Of a stretch of 64,000 nt of DNA, positions 25,486 through 36,645 are shown piece after piece. This DNA is from Micromonospora sp. WMMD961 (GTDB lineage: Bacteria; Actinomycetota; Actinomycetes; Mycobacteriales; Micromonosporaceae). A program made the position numbers and the translations under genes. Positions within the stretch are counted from its first letter, which is position 1; every line of letters begins with the position of its first letter. The stretch is taken from positions 3,507,501-3,571,500 of the forward strand of contig NZ_JARUBJ010000002.1 of NCBI RefSeq assembly GCF_029626145.1. The letters run 5' to 3'. The notes under the pieces are model-generated. The model was not told where the DNA came from. It saw nothing but the letters and a program-made list of their open reading frames with translations, and made no database searches.

Positions 25486-27532
25486 ACCGGCCGCCGCCAC
25501 CCCGTCGACCCCGGACGACCCGCCACCGCCGGCCGCCGCGGGCTGGGACCGGGGCTGGCGCGGTGAGCTGGGTCGGCTGCTGGAAATGGTCGCGCTGGTC
25601 GGGCTGGTGGTCACCCAACCACTGCTGGACGTGCTCGGCCGCAGCCCCGACTTCTTCGTGTTCCACCGCGCCGACCCGGCCGAGATCCTGCTGCTGGTCG
25701 CCCTGGTGGCGGTGCTGCCCACGATCGGGGTCGCGCTGCTCGGCACGCTCAGCCGGCTGGCCGGCCGGACCGTGCGCGCCCTCACCCACACCGGGCTCGT
25801 CGGGCTGCTGCTCGCCGCCCTCGCCGTGCAGGTCGGTCGGCACGTGACGCCGCTTCGGGGCGTACCGCTGCTGGTGGTGGCCCTTTTGGCCGGGGCCGGG
25901 GGCGCTGTCGCACACCGGCGGTGGCGGGCGCCGCGTCGGGTGCTGCGGCTGGCCGCCGCCGGGCCGGTGGCCTTCGTGGCGCTGTTCCTGTTCGCCTCGC
26001 CCACCTCCGCGGTGGTGCTGCCGCGCGGCGACGGCGGCGCGACCGGCAGCGCCCAGGGCGCGGGCGTACACCCGCCGGTGGTGATGCTGATCCTCGACGA
26101 ACTTCCGCTGGTCAGCCTGCTCGGCACCGACGGGAAGATCGACGCGGCGCGGTTCCCGCACTTCGCGGAGCTGGCCGGCGCCTCCACCTGGTACCGCAAC
26201 GCGACAGGTGTCAGTGGGTGGACGCCCAACGCCCTGCCCGCCATGCTCACCGGCCGCTACCCGGCGAGGCCGCTGGCCCCGCACTACTCGCAGTACCCGG
26301 ACAACATCTTCACCGCCTTCGGCGGCCTCTACGACATCAAGGCCGAGGAGAGCATCACCCGACTCTGCCCACCCAGCCGGTGCGAGCAGCCGGTGACCCC
26401 GGAGCAGGGGCTCGGCGTACTCGTCCGGGAAACCGGCAAGCTCCTCGCCCGGGTCGCCGGGCCCACGGAGAGCACCGTCGCGCCGGAGGACTCCTACCGC
26501 GAGCAGACCCGCGCCGAGGCCGGCCTGGACGCCGCCGAGCCGGTGCCCGACGACCCGAAGTTCCGCTGGGACAGCCTGGACGACAACCAGCCGGCCCGGT
26601 TCACCAGCTTCCTGGCCGGACTGAAGCCGACCCCCCGGCCCACCCTGCACTTCCTGCACCTGCTGATGCCCCACTCACCGTGGGCGTACCTGCCGTCCGG
26701 GGCGCGCTACGACGCCCCCGAGGACCTGCCCAACGACGGCGCCGGCTGGATCGACCTGGCCCGGCAACGCCACCTCGCCCAGCTCGGCTACACCGATCGG
26801 CTGATCGGCGAGACCCTGCGGACGCTGCGCGCCAGCGGCCTCTACGACCAGTCGCTCGTCGTGGTCACCGCCGACCACGGCGTCAGCTTCCGCCCCGGCG
26901 CCCAGGGCCGGGGCATGGACGCGATCAAGGCCGCCGCCGGCGAGGTCGCCTGGGTGCCGATGTTCGTCAAGGAACCAAGGCAGCAGACCGGGCGGGTGGA
27001 CGACCGCAACTGGGAACACGTCGACCTGCTGCCGACCGTCGCCGACGAGGCCAACATCCGGCTGCCCTGGCGCGTCGACGGCCGCTCCGCCCGGCAGGCC
27101 CCGCGCACCGACGGCGCCAAACACTTCTACGACCGCCCCGGGGAACCGGTCACCTTCCCCGGCGGGGTACCCGCCCCGCCGCCGCTGCCGACACCGCACC
27201 CCCTGGTCGGCACCGAGGTACGCGCCGGCCCGGCCGCCGGCAACGCCCGGGTCGCCGACCTGGCCGCGTTCACCGCCACGGACCCGGACACCGGCACCCT
27301 CCCGGCGCTCGTCTGGGGCGACGTCCCGGACCAGATCCCGGACGGCACGCTGCTGGCCGTGGCCGTCAACGGTCGGATCGGGGCCGTCGTCCCGGTGGTG
27401 CCCGCCGACCCCGGCGGACGCCGGTTCGCCGCGCTGCTCACCGACGACAAACTGTTCCGCGCCGGCACCAACCAGCTCGACGTCCTCCAGGTCACGCCGG
27501 ACGGTACGCTGCGACGCCTCGCCCTGTCGTGA
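25478..27532 (+). CDS. Membrane-bound sulfatase/phosphoethanolamine-transferase-fold protein
   Basis: The 684-aa protein has about five N-terminal membrane helices (up to about residue 180). An extracytoplasmic alkaline-phosphatase-superfamily domain follows. Metal and nucleophile motifs are ILDELP with D207-E208, GWTPNALPAMLTGRYP with T249 as nucleophile in place of the sulfatase Cys/Ser, and VVTADHG with D466-H467. A Thr nucleophile is seen in LtaS and EptA-like transferases, so group transfer to a surface glycan or lipid is as likely as sulfate hydrolysis. It forms a coupled unit with the small membrane protein and methyltransferase. Confidence 0.87.
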   Translation: MAEPAAATPSTPDDPPPPAAAGWDRGWRGELGRLLEMVALVGLVVTQPLLDVLGRSPDFFVFHRADPAEILLLVALVAVLPTIGVALLGTLSRLAGRTVRALTHTGLVGLLLAALAVQVGRHVTPLRGVPLLVVALLAGAGGAVAHRRWRAPRRVLRLAAAGPVAFVALFLFASPTSAVVLPRGDGGATGSAQGAGVHPPVVMLILDELPLVSLLGTDGKIDAARFPHFAELAGASTWYRNATGVSGWTPNALPAMLTGRYPARPLAPHYSQYPDNIFTAFGGLYDIKAEESITRLCPPSRCEQPVTPEQGLGVLVRETGKLLARVAGPTESTVAPEDSYREQTRAEAGLDAAEPVPDDPKFRWDSLDDNQPARFTSFLAGLKPTPRPTLHFLHLLMPHSPWAYLPSGARYDAPEDLPNDGAGWIDLARQRHLAQLGYTDRLIGETLRTLRASGLYDQSLVVVTADHGVSFRPGAQGRGMDAIKAAAGEVAWVPMFVKEPRQQTGRVDDRNWEHVDLLPTVADEANIRLPWRVDGRSARQAPRTDGAKHFYDRPGEPVTFPGGVPAPPPLPTPHPLVGTEVRAGPAAGNARVADLAAFTATDPDTGTLPALVWGDVPDQIPDGTLLAVAVNGRIGAVVPVVPADPGGRRFAALLTDDKLFRAGTNQLDVLQVTPDGTLRRLALS

Positions 27533-27728
27533 CCTGGTCGTCGGCCCGGCGCGGTCGGCTCCCGGCCGGCTCCCGCCTGGCGGGACGCGGGGTTTCCCGG
27601 CGGCCCGGTCGGGAATCGGGTGACGCATGCCTCACCGCAGAACCACGGCGGGCGTTGTCCCCGGAGCCGCAATTACGGTAGAAGCGAAGGCAATTCAACG
27701 TAGATCTGCCGGCGAAGCGAGGAACCAC

Positions 27729-29012
<1,284 letters not shown>

Positions 29013-29032
29013 CCTCTGCTTTTCGCGTCACC

Positions 29033-29069
29033 GGCAGGCCGTCGACCCGTACCGGGTCGGCGGCCTGCC
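29033..29069 (+). terminator. Intrinsic terminator of gltA
   Basis: The arms GGCAGGCCG (29033-29041) and CGGCCTGCC (29061-29069) pair, and the interior CGACCCG/CGGGTCG extends the stem after one mismatch. The loop is about TA only. It starts 21 bases after the gltA stop codon. Confidence 0.8.
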
Positions 29070-29221
29070 GCGTTCCCGCGCTCGCTGGGTGACCACCCCC
29101 GCGCCCTGCGTCATCGACGCCGGCTCCGCGCATGATCGACGCTGGCTCTCGCCGGGCGCCCGGGGGGACCGGCACTGGCCCACGCCGGTTGCCGGGCGCG
29201 GTCCGGTCGGTGTCTGCCAGC

Positions 29222-29270
29222 AGATCTTGGACACTTTCCGTTCCGCGCGAACGGAAACTGTCCAAGATCT
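29222..29270. repeat. 49-bp near-perfect palindrome
   Basis: Two 22-base arms, starting AGATCTTGGACA and ending TGTCCAAGATCT, pair with a single internal mismatch around a CGCGC loop. It is AT-richer than its surroundings. It is not next to any stop codon (210 bases from gltA, already terminated), so it is more like a mobile palindromic element or a regulator site than a terminator. Confidence 0.75.
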
Positions 29271-29322
29271 CGCGGGGGCGCGGGGGCGCGGGGGCGCGGG
29301 GGCGCGGGGGCGCGGGGGCGCG
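29271..29322. repeat. 8-bp tandem repeat (CGCGGGGG), six units
   Basis: Six exact CGCGGGGG units follow immediately after the palindrome at 29222-29270 and end in a partial copy. It separates that palindrome from the next palindromic element at 29322. No coding role is apparent. Confidence 0.8.
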
Positions 29323-29397
29323 ATCAACTCGGGGTTCTGGAAGTCGGGGTGTTGGCTGCGCGAGGACGCCGCGCCTTTCCGGAGACCGAGTCGATCA
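29322..29397. repeat. Palindromic element, degraded copy A
   Basis: The left end GATCAACTCGG and the right end CCGAGTCGATCA are inverted. The internal GAAGTCGGGG segment matches the element at 30169-30245. The internal right arm is degraded. Same family and nearly the same length as copy B (76 versus 77 bases). Confidence 0.6.
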
Positions 29398-29453
29398 CGC
29401 GTGGAGGTTGGGGCGGCCCCGGGTAGCGGATGGGTCGGTGACGGAGCGGGCGG

Positions 29454-30098
29454 TCAGAAGGCGGAGATGTCCCGGGCTCGCTCGCTGCGGCTCAGGGCGC
29501 TGATCAGCGCGGACTGACCACGGCGCCGTACGGCCAGCCGGATCAGCAGGTCGCGGACCGGGTCGAAGACGTCCGCTGGGAACTCCGGCGTGGGTACGCC
29601 GATGCTCACCGCGAGGTCGTCGGAGTGCACGACGATCTCCAGCTGACGGGTGAGCAGGAAGTCAGCACGCCGCAGCGACCAGCCCTGCCACGGGATCGGT
29701 ACGACGTCACGGGCGGCACCGCGGGAGAGCAGGTCGCCGACCACGTCCAGGGCGTGGGCGGAACGCGCGTGCAGGTCGGCCGGCCCGCGTGCCGCGTCCG
29801 CCTCGTCGGGGCCCTCGGTGACCGACGCCTCGTCCGGGGTGCCCTCGCTGACCCAGGGGGCCTGCTCGTAGTGGTTGTCGGCCGTATCCAAGGTGGGCAG
29901 GTCGGTCGGCATCGGCAGTAGCTCCGCCGCACGGACCGCCTGACGGCCCAGGTGGCAGGCCAGGCCACCCACGGACAGGTGCGGCAGCGCGCTCGGTTCT
30001 AACCACCGCTCGGTCACCTCGGGGCGTCGGATCAGGTCCAGCGCGATCGAGGCTGCAGTCGGAAAGCTGGCATCCAGGGCGTCGACAGCAGGAGACAT
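29454..30098 (-). CDS. Maleylpyruvate isomerase/DinB-like protein
   Basis: The 214-aa protein is an all-helical DinB-fold protein of the mycothiol-dependent maleylpyruvate isomerase type. The pattern GGLACHLGRQAVRAAELL provides the first metal-ligand His, and RQLEIVVHSDDLAVSIG provides the HSDDL segment with the other ligand and Asp. Many actinobacterial members are of unknown substrate and may be mycothiol S-transferases. The ATG at 30098 follows a GGATG site; the longer frame to 30206 runs into a palindromic element and is rejected. The gene stands alone, flanked on both sides by related palindromes. Confidence 0.8.
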   Translation of the reverse strand: MSPAVDALDASFPTAASIALDLIRRPEVTERWLEPSALPHLSVGGLACHLGRQAVRAAELLPMPTDLPTLDTADNHYEQAPWVSEGTPDEASVTEGPDEADAARGPADLHARSAHALDVVGDLLSRGAARDVVPIPWQGWSLRRADFLLTRQLEIVVHSDDLAVSIGVPTPEFPADVFDPVRDLLIRLAVRRRGQSALISALSRSERARDISAF

Positions 30099-30168
30099 CC
30101 GCACATCCTGACAGGCCCGCCCGAGCGCCACGACCCGGCCGACGGGCACCGGACCGCGAGGCTCCGCG

Positions 30169-30245
30169 TGATCGACTCGGCTTTCAGGAAGTCGGGGCAT
30201 CCCCATCGCCGGGAACCCCCGACTTCAGGACAACCGAGTCGATCA
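30169..30245. repeat. Palindromic element, copy B
   Basis: The outer arms TGATCGACTCGG (30169-30180) and CCGAGTCGATCA (30234-30245) and the inner arms GAAGTCGGGG (30188-30197) and CCCCGACTTC (30217-30226) are perfectly complementary. They form a long interrupted hairpin of 77 bases. A second, degraded copy lies at 29322-29397 on the other side of the isomerase-like gene. Confidence 0.75.
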
Positions 30246-30299
30246 AGCCCGCTGAGCCCCAGCCGCGCGCCGATCGCCCGGCTCGGGCAGCGGGGCGCC

Positions 30300-30412
30300 C
30301 GGGGCCGGGCCGCCGGGCCGCCGGGCCGCCGCGCCGCCGGGCCGCCGCGCCGCCGGGCCGCCGCGCCGCCGGGCCGCCGGGCCGCGCCGCGCCGCCGGGC
30401 GGCTGGGTCGGG
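30300..30412. repeat. GCC-rich tandem repeat tract
   Basis: The tract is made of GCCGCC/GCGCC motifs, including three exact 16-bp units at 30325-30340, 30341-30356 and 30357-30372. It fills the gap between the palindrome at 30169 and the 3' end of the GT4 gene. Open frames across it (Arg/Gly/Pro or Ala repeats) are artefacts of composition. Confidence 0.75.
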
Positions 30413-30439
30413 CGGTATCGAGGCCGGGACGGCGGACAG

Positions 30440-31903
30440 TCAGCGCAGGCCGGCGGCGGCCAGCAGGTTGCCCTGGGGCAGTGCCGGTAGGGCGCGTCCC
30501 CGCGACATCCGCCGCTCGGCGCGCTCGGCGGTGAACGCGGCGTCGTGGTGGATGGCGGCGGCGTAGCTGGCAGCGGTGCGGTGGGCGATCGCGGACCAGC
30601 CGTACTGGTCGTGGACCATCCGGCGGGCGCGGCGGGCCATGACGCGGGCCCGGTCCGGGTCGGACAGCAGCGCGTCGACGGCGTCGGTGAGGCTGTCCGG
30701 GTCGTGCGGGCGGAAGGTCATCCCGGTGACGCCCGGTTCGACGATCTCGCCGAGCCCGCCGGTGGCGGCGACGGCCAGGGGCGCGCCTGCCGCGGCGCCT
30801 TCCAGGGCCACCATGCCGAACGGCTCGTAGATGCTGGGCACGGCGAAGCAGTCGGAAGCGGCCATCAGCGCCGGCAGGTCGGTGCCGCCGAGGAAGCCGG
30901 GCATGGTGACCATGCCGCCCAGACCGCGGCGGTGCACCTCGGCCTCCAGTTCGGCGCGGTACGGGCCGTCGCCGGCGATCACGGCCCGCAGCCCGGGGTG
31001 CCGCTCGCGCAGCCGGGGCAGCGCGGCGATCAGGTGCTGGACGCCCTTCTCGTAGACGAGCCGGCCGGCGAAGGTGACCAGTGGGCCGTTGCCGGCGAAC
31101 CGGGCGCGGGCGGCGTCCACCGCGCGCGCGGGCACCCGCCAGCGGTGCGGCTCCACGCCGTTGGCGACCACGTCGACGCGTCCGGCCGGTACGCCGAAGA
31201 GCGCGTTCACCTCGTCGCGCATGTACCCGGAGCAGACGATCACCCGGTTGGACTCGCTGCTGAGCCACTGTTCGACGCCGTGGATGGTGCGGTTCATCTC
31301 CTCCGGCAGCCAGCCCTGGTGCCGGCCGGCCTCGGTGGCGTGGATGGTGCTGACCAGCGGGATGTCCAGGTGGTCGCGCAACGTCATCGCGGTGTGCGCG
31401 ACGAGCCAGTCGTGGGCGTGGATGACGTCGTACGAACCGGCCTGGGTGGCGCGCAGGGCGGTGCGGGTGAGGGTGTGGTTGAAGGCCATGGTCCAGGCCA
31501 GGAGGCTGCTGGTGGCGAGGGGGAAGGTGACCGGGTCTTCGGGGGCGCGCAGGATGCGTACGCCGTCGGCGTACTCCTCCAGGGGTGCGCCGTCGCTGTG
31601 TCGGGTGACGACGGTGACCTCGTGGCCGGCGGCGGCGAGGGCCACCGACAGGGCGTGCACGTGTCGCCCGAGGCCGCCGACGAGCACCGGCGGGTACTCC
31701 CAGGACAGCATGAGGATGCGGCGGGTCTGCGGGGGCACCCCGGGGCCGGGCTGCGCCGGCACGGGCGTGCCGGGCTGCGCGGTGGGACCGGGTTGCGCGG
31801 GAGGACCGGGCTGGGTCGACGGCTGGGGCCGGGAGGTCACGGTGGGCCGGTGGGCGCGGTCCTTGGTGGCAGCGAGCTGCTCGTCGACCCGCAGGGTCGT
31901 CAC
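30440..31903 (-). CDS. GT4 glycosyltransferase, glycogen-synthase-like (GlgA/GlgM group)
   Basis: The 487-aa protein has a Pro/Gln/Thr-rich N-terminal extension (about 1-60) and a GT-B fold. The donor/acceptor motifs are MLSWEYPPVLVGGLGRHV, VIHAHDWL, VTFAGRLVYEKGVQHLI, and the catalytic E-x7-E region PSIYEPFGMVALEGAAAG. This group makes alpha-1,4-glucan or glucose-1-phosphate maltosyl products; the precise donor is not certain. The GTG start at 31903 follows GGAG; the frame to 32260 overlaps the glgX promoter region. It is divergent from glgX-treY-treZ, so glucan synthesis and breakdown genes share one control region. Confidence 0.88.
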   Translation of the reverse strand: MTTLRVDEQLAATKDRAHRPTVTSRPQPSTQPGPPAQPGPTAQPGTPVPAQPGPGVPPQTRRILMLSWEYPPVLVGGLGRHVHALSVALAAAGHEVTVVTRHSDGAPLEEYADGVRILRAPEDPVTFPLATSSLLAWTMAFNHTLTRTALRATQAGSYDVIHAHDWLVAHTAMTLRDHLDIPLVSTIHATEAGRHQGWLPEEMNRTIHGVEQWLSSESNRVIVCSGYMRDEVNALFGVPAGRVDVVANGVEPHRWRVPARAVDAARARFAGNGPLVTFAGRLVYEKGVQHLIAALPRLRERHPGLRAVIAGDGPYRAELEAEVHRRGLGGMVTMPGFLGGTDLPALMAASDCFAVPSIYEPFGMVALEGAAAGAPLAVAATGGLGEIVEPGVTGMTFRPHDPDSLTDAVDALLSDPDRARVMARRARRMVHDQYGWSAIAHRTAASYAAAIHHDAAFTAERAERRMSRGRALPALPQGNLLAAAGLR

Positions 31904-32219
31904 ATCAATCTCCGTCCGTGCATGGTGGTACGCGCCGGCGTCGGTGGCGGCGGAGCGAGAGGTGTAAGGGGTGGCCGAGGGCCTGGCGGGACACGCGCGC
32001 ACGCTTGCCCCCGAACAAGGAAAGTCCATGACGCCCAAGAACGCATCTCGAAAAGGGCCATCGTGACGGAGGACACCCGAACGTTTAGGTCGCATCAGAC
32101 AGGTGGTTTCCGGGCATCGCCTGAAAGGATGGATTGGCGCGCCCGGGCAGGGGGCACTACCTGCCTGCGCGCGGGCGGCGTCGGCCGGTGCGCACATCAC
32201 CATGGGTTGAAGGAGCGAC
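31904..32219. other. Divergent control region between the GT4 gene and glgX
   Basis: These 316 bases separate divergently transcribed glucan-synthesis and glucan-breakdown genes and must hold both promoters. I see no convincing inverted repeat or conserved -10/-35 pair. The open frames crossing it have no ribosome site. Confidence 0.5.
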
Positions 32220-34337
<2,118 letters not shown>

Positions 34338-34338
34338 C

Positions 34339-36645
34339 ATGCCGGCCACCCCTCCGAAGGCCACCTACCGAGTGCAGGTCCGTCCCGGCTTCGACCTGGA
34401 CGCCACCGCGGCGATCGTCGACTACCTGGACGACCTCGGGGTCAGTCACCTCTACACCGCCCCCCTGCTGACCGCCACGCCCGGTTCCCAGCACGGCTAC
34501 GACGTGGTGGACCACCGGGCGGTCAGCCCGGAGCTGGGCGGGGAGGCCGCCCGGCAGCGACTGCTGCGCGCCCTGCGCGACAGGCAGCTCGGCCTGGTCG
34601 TCGACATCGTGCCCAACCACGCCGGGGTCGCCGTCCCGGCCGCCAACCCGGCCTGGTGGGACGTGCTGCGCCGGGGGCGCGACTCGGCGTACGCCGACTG
34701 GTTCGACATCGACTGGGACCGGGGCCGGCTGCTGCTGCCGGTGCTGGCCGACGACGAGGCCGCCCTGGACGACCTCAAGCTGGTCGACGGTGAGCTGCGC
34801 TACCACGAGCACCGGTTTCCGGTGGCCGACGGCACCGGCGACGGCAGCGCCGCCGAGGTGCACGACCGGCAGCACTACGAGCTGGTGTCCTGGCGGCGCG
34901 GTGACGCCGAGCTGACGTACCGCCGGTTCTTCGCCATCGCGGGCCTGGCCGGTCTGCGGGTGGAGGACCCGGCGGTGTTCGCCGCCGTGCACGAGCTGAT
35001 CCTGCGCTGGGCCGCCGCCGGGGAGGTCGACGGCATCCGCGTCGACCACCCGGACGGGCTGCGCGACCCGGGCGGCTACCTGGCCCGGCTGCGCGAGGCC
35101 GCGCCGGACGCCTGGCTGGTGGTGGAGAAGATCCTGGAGTACGGCGAGGAGCTGCCGGACTGGCCGGTGGACGGCACCACCGGCTACGACGCCCTGGCCG
35201 CGGTCAACGGACTCTTCGTCGACACCGACGCCGAGGGCGACTTCACCGTGCTGGACACCCAGCTGACCGGGCGGCGCACCTCGTGGGAGGACCTGACCCA
35301 CGCCACCAAACTGGCCGCCGCCACCCAACTGCTCGCCGCCGAGTTGACCCGGCTGGCCGCCCTCGCCCCCGAGGTGCCGACCGAGCAGGCCCGCGCGGCG
35401 CTCGCCGAGCTGGCCGCCGCGTTCGACGTCTACCGGGGCTACCCGCCGCACGGCGCCCGGCACCTCGCCGCCGCCCGCTCCGAGGCCGGCCGCCGCCGCC
35501 CCGACCTCGCCGGTGCCCTGGACGCGATCACCCGCCGGCTGCGCGACCCCGACGACGAGCTGGGCAGGCGGTTCCCGCAGCTCACCGGTGCGGTGATGGC
35601 CAAGGGCGTGGAGGACACCGCGTTCTACCGGTGGACCAGGTTCGTGGCGCTCAACGAGGTCGGCGACAACCCCGCCCACTTCGGGGTGCCGCCGGCGGAG
35701 TTCCACCGCTTCGCCGCCGCCCAGCAGGTCCGCTGGCCGGCCAGCATGACCACCCTCTCCACCCACGACACCAAACGCGGCGAGGACGTGCGGGCCCGCC
35801 TCGCCGTGCTCAGCGAACTGCCGGGCCGCTGGGCGGAGCAGGTCAAGACCTGGATGGCGTACGCTCCGCTGCCCGACCCGGCGTTCGCCCACCTGCTCTG
35901 GCAGACCGCCGTCGGCGCGTGGCCGATCGAGCGGGAGCGGCTGCACGCGTACGTCGAGAAGGCCGCCCGGGAGGCCGGGGCCTCGACCAGTTGGGCGGAC
36001 CCGGACCCGGCCTTCGAGCAGGCGGTGCACGACGTGGTCGACCGCATGTACGACGACCCGAGCCTGCACGACGAGCTGACCGAACTCGCCGCCGCGATCG
36101 CACCGGCCGGCTGGTGCAACTCCCTCGGGCAGAAGCTGATCCAGCTCACCATGCCCGGGGTGCCGGACACCTACCAGGGCACCGAGCTGTGGGACAACTC
36201 CCTGGTCGACCCGGACAATCGCCGCCCGGTCGACTTCGACGTACGCCGAGAGATGCTGGCACGCCTCGACGCCGGCTGGCGTCCCCCGGTCGACACCGAC
36301 GGAGCGGCGAAGCTGCTCGTCGTGTCGCGGACGCTGCGCCTGCGGCGGACGCACCCGGAGCTGTTCACCACCTACCGGCCGGTGCCCGCGCACGGGCCGG
36401 TCGGCCGGCACGCGGTGGCGTTCGACCGGGGCGGCGCGATCACCGTGGCGACCCGGCTGCCGCTGGGCCTGGCCCGCGCCGGCGGGTGGTGCGACACAGC
36501 CCTGTCACTTCCCGTTCACGAGATGAAGGACCTGTTCACCGGCCGGGTCTACAGTGGCGGAGAGACGCCGTTGGACGACCTTCTGGCCGACTATCCCGTG
36601 GCTCTGCTGGCTCCTCTCACCGCTGCCGAGGAGGCCGTTTCATGA
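34339..36645 (+). CDS. treY: Maltooligosyltrehalose synthase
   Basis: The 768-aa GH13 enzyme converts the reducing-end alpha-1,4 bond of maltodextrins to alpha,alpha-1,1, giving maltooligosyltrehalose. Motifs are YRVQVRPGFDLDATA at the start, VVDIVPNHAGV, GIRVDHPDGLRDPGGYL (nucleophile Asp), VVEKILE (acid Glu) and STHDTKRGEDVRARLAVL. Length and order of regions are normal. The stop overlaps the treZ start by 4 bases (ATGA), so the two products should be made in a fixed ratio. It sits in a glgX-treY-treZ operon. Confidence 0.97.
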   Translation: MPATPPKATYRVQVRPGFDLDATAAIVDYLDDLGVSHLYTAPLLTATPGSQHGYDVVDHRAVSPELGGEAARQRLLRALRDRQLGLVVDIVPNHAGVAVPAANPAWWDVLRRGRDSAYADWFDIDWDRGRLLLPVLADDEAALDDLKLVDGELRYHEHRFPVADGTGDGSAAEVHDRQHYELVSWRRGDAELTYRRFFAIAGLAGLRVEDPAVFAAVHELILRWAAAGEVDGIRVDHPDGLRDPGGYLARLREAAPDAWLVVEKILEYGEELPDWPVDGTTGYDALAAVNGLFVDTDAEGDFTVLDTQLTGRRTSWEDLTHATKLAAATQLLAAELTRLAALAPEVPTEQARAALAELAAAFDVYRGYPPHGARHLAAARSEAGRRRPDLAGALDAITRRLRDPDDELGRRFPQLTGAVMAKGVEDTAFYRWTRFVALNEVGDNPAHFGVPPAEFHRFAAAQQVRWPASMTTLSTHDTKRGEDVRARLAVLSELPGRWAEQVKTWMAYAPLPDPAFAHLLWQTAVGAWPIERERLHAYVEKAAREAGASTSWADPDPAFEQAVHDVVDRMYDDPSLHDELTELAAAIAPAGWCNSLGQKLIQLTMPGVPDTYQGTELWDNSLVDPDNRRPVDFDVRREMLARLDAGWRPPVDTDGAAKLLVVSRTLRLRRTHPELFTTYRPVPAHGPVGRHAVAFDRGGAITVATRLPLGLARAGGWCDTALSLPVHEMKDLFTGRVYSGGETPLDDLLADYPVALLAPLTAAEEAVS

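Noticed and set aside
29271..29322. Possible CRISPR array at the short repeats
   Set aside because: Units are directly adjacent 8-bp copies without spacers and no cas genes are present; simple tandem repeat.
30243..31268. A minus-strand frame running through the GCC repeat tract and the GT4 gene
   Set aside because: Arg/Gly-rich composition, a frame different from the GT4 glycosyltransferase, and translation through tandem repeats.
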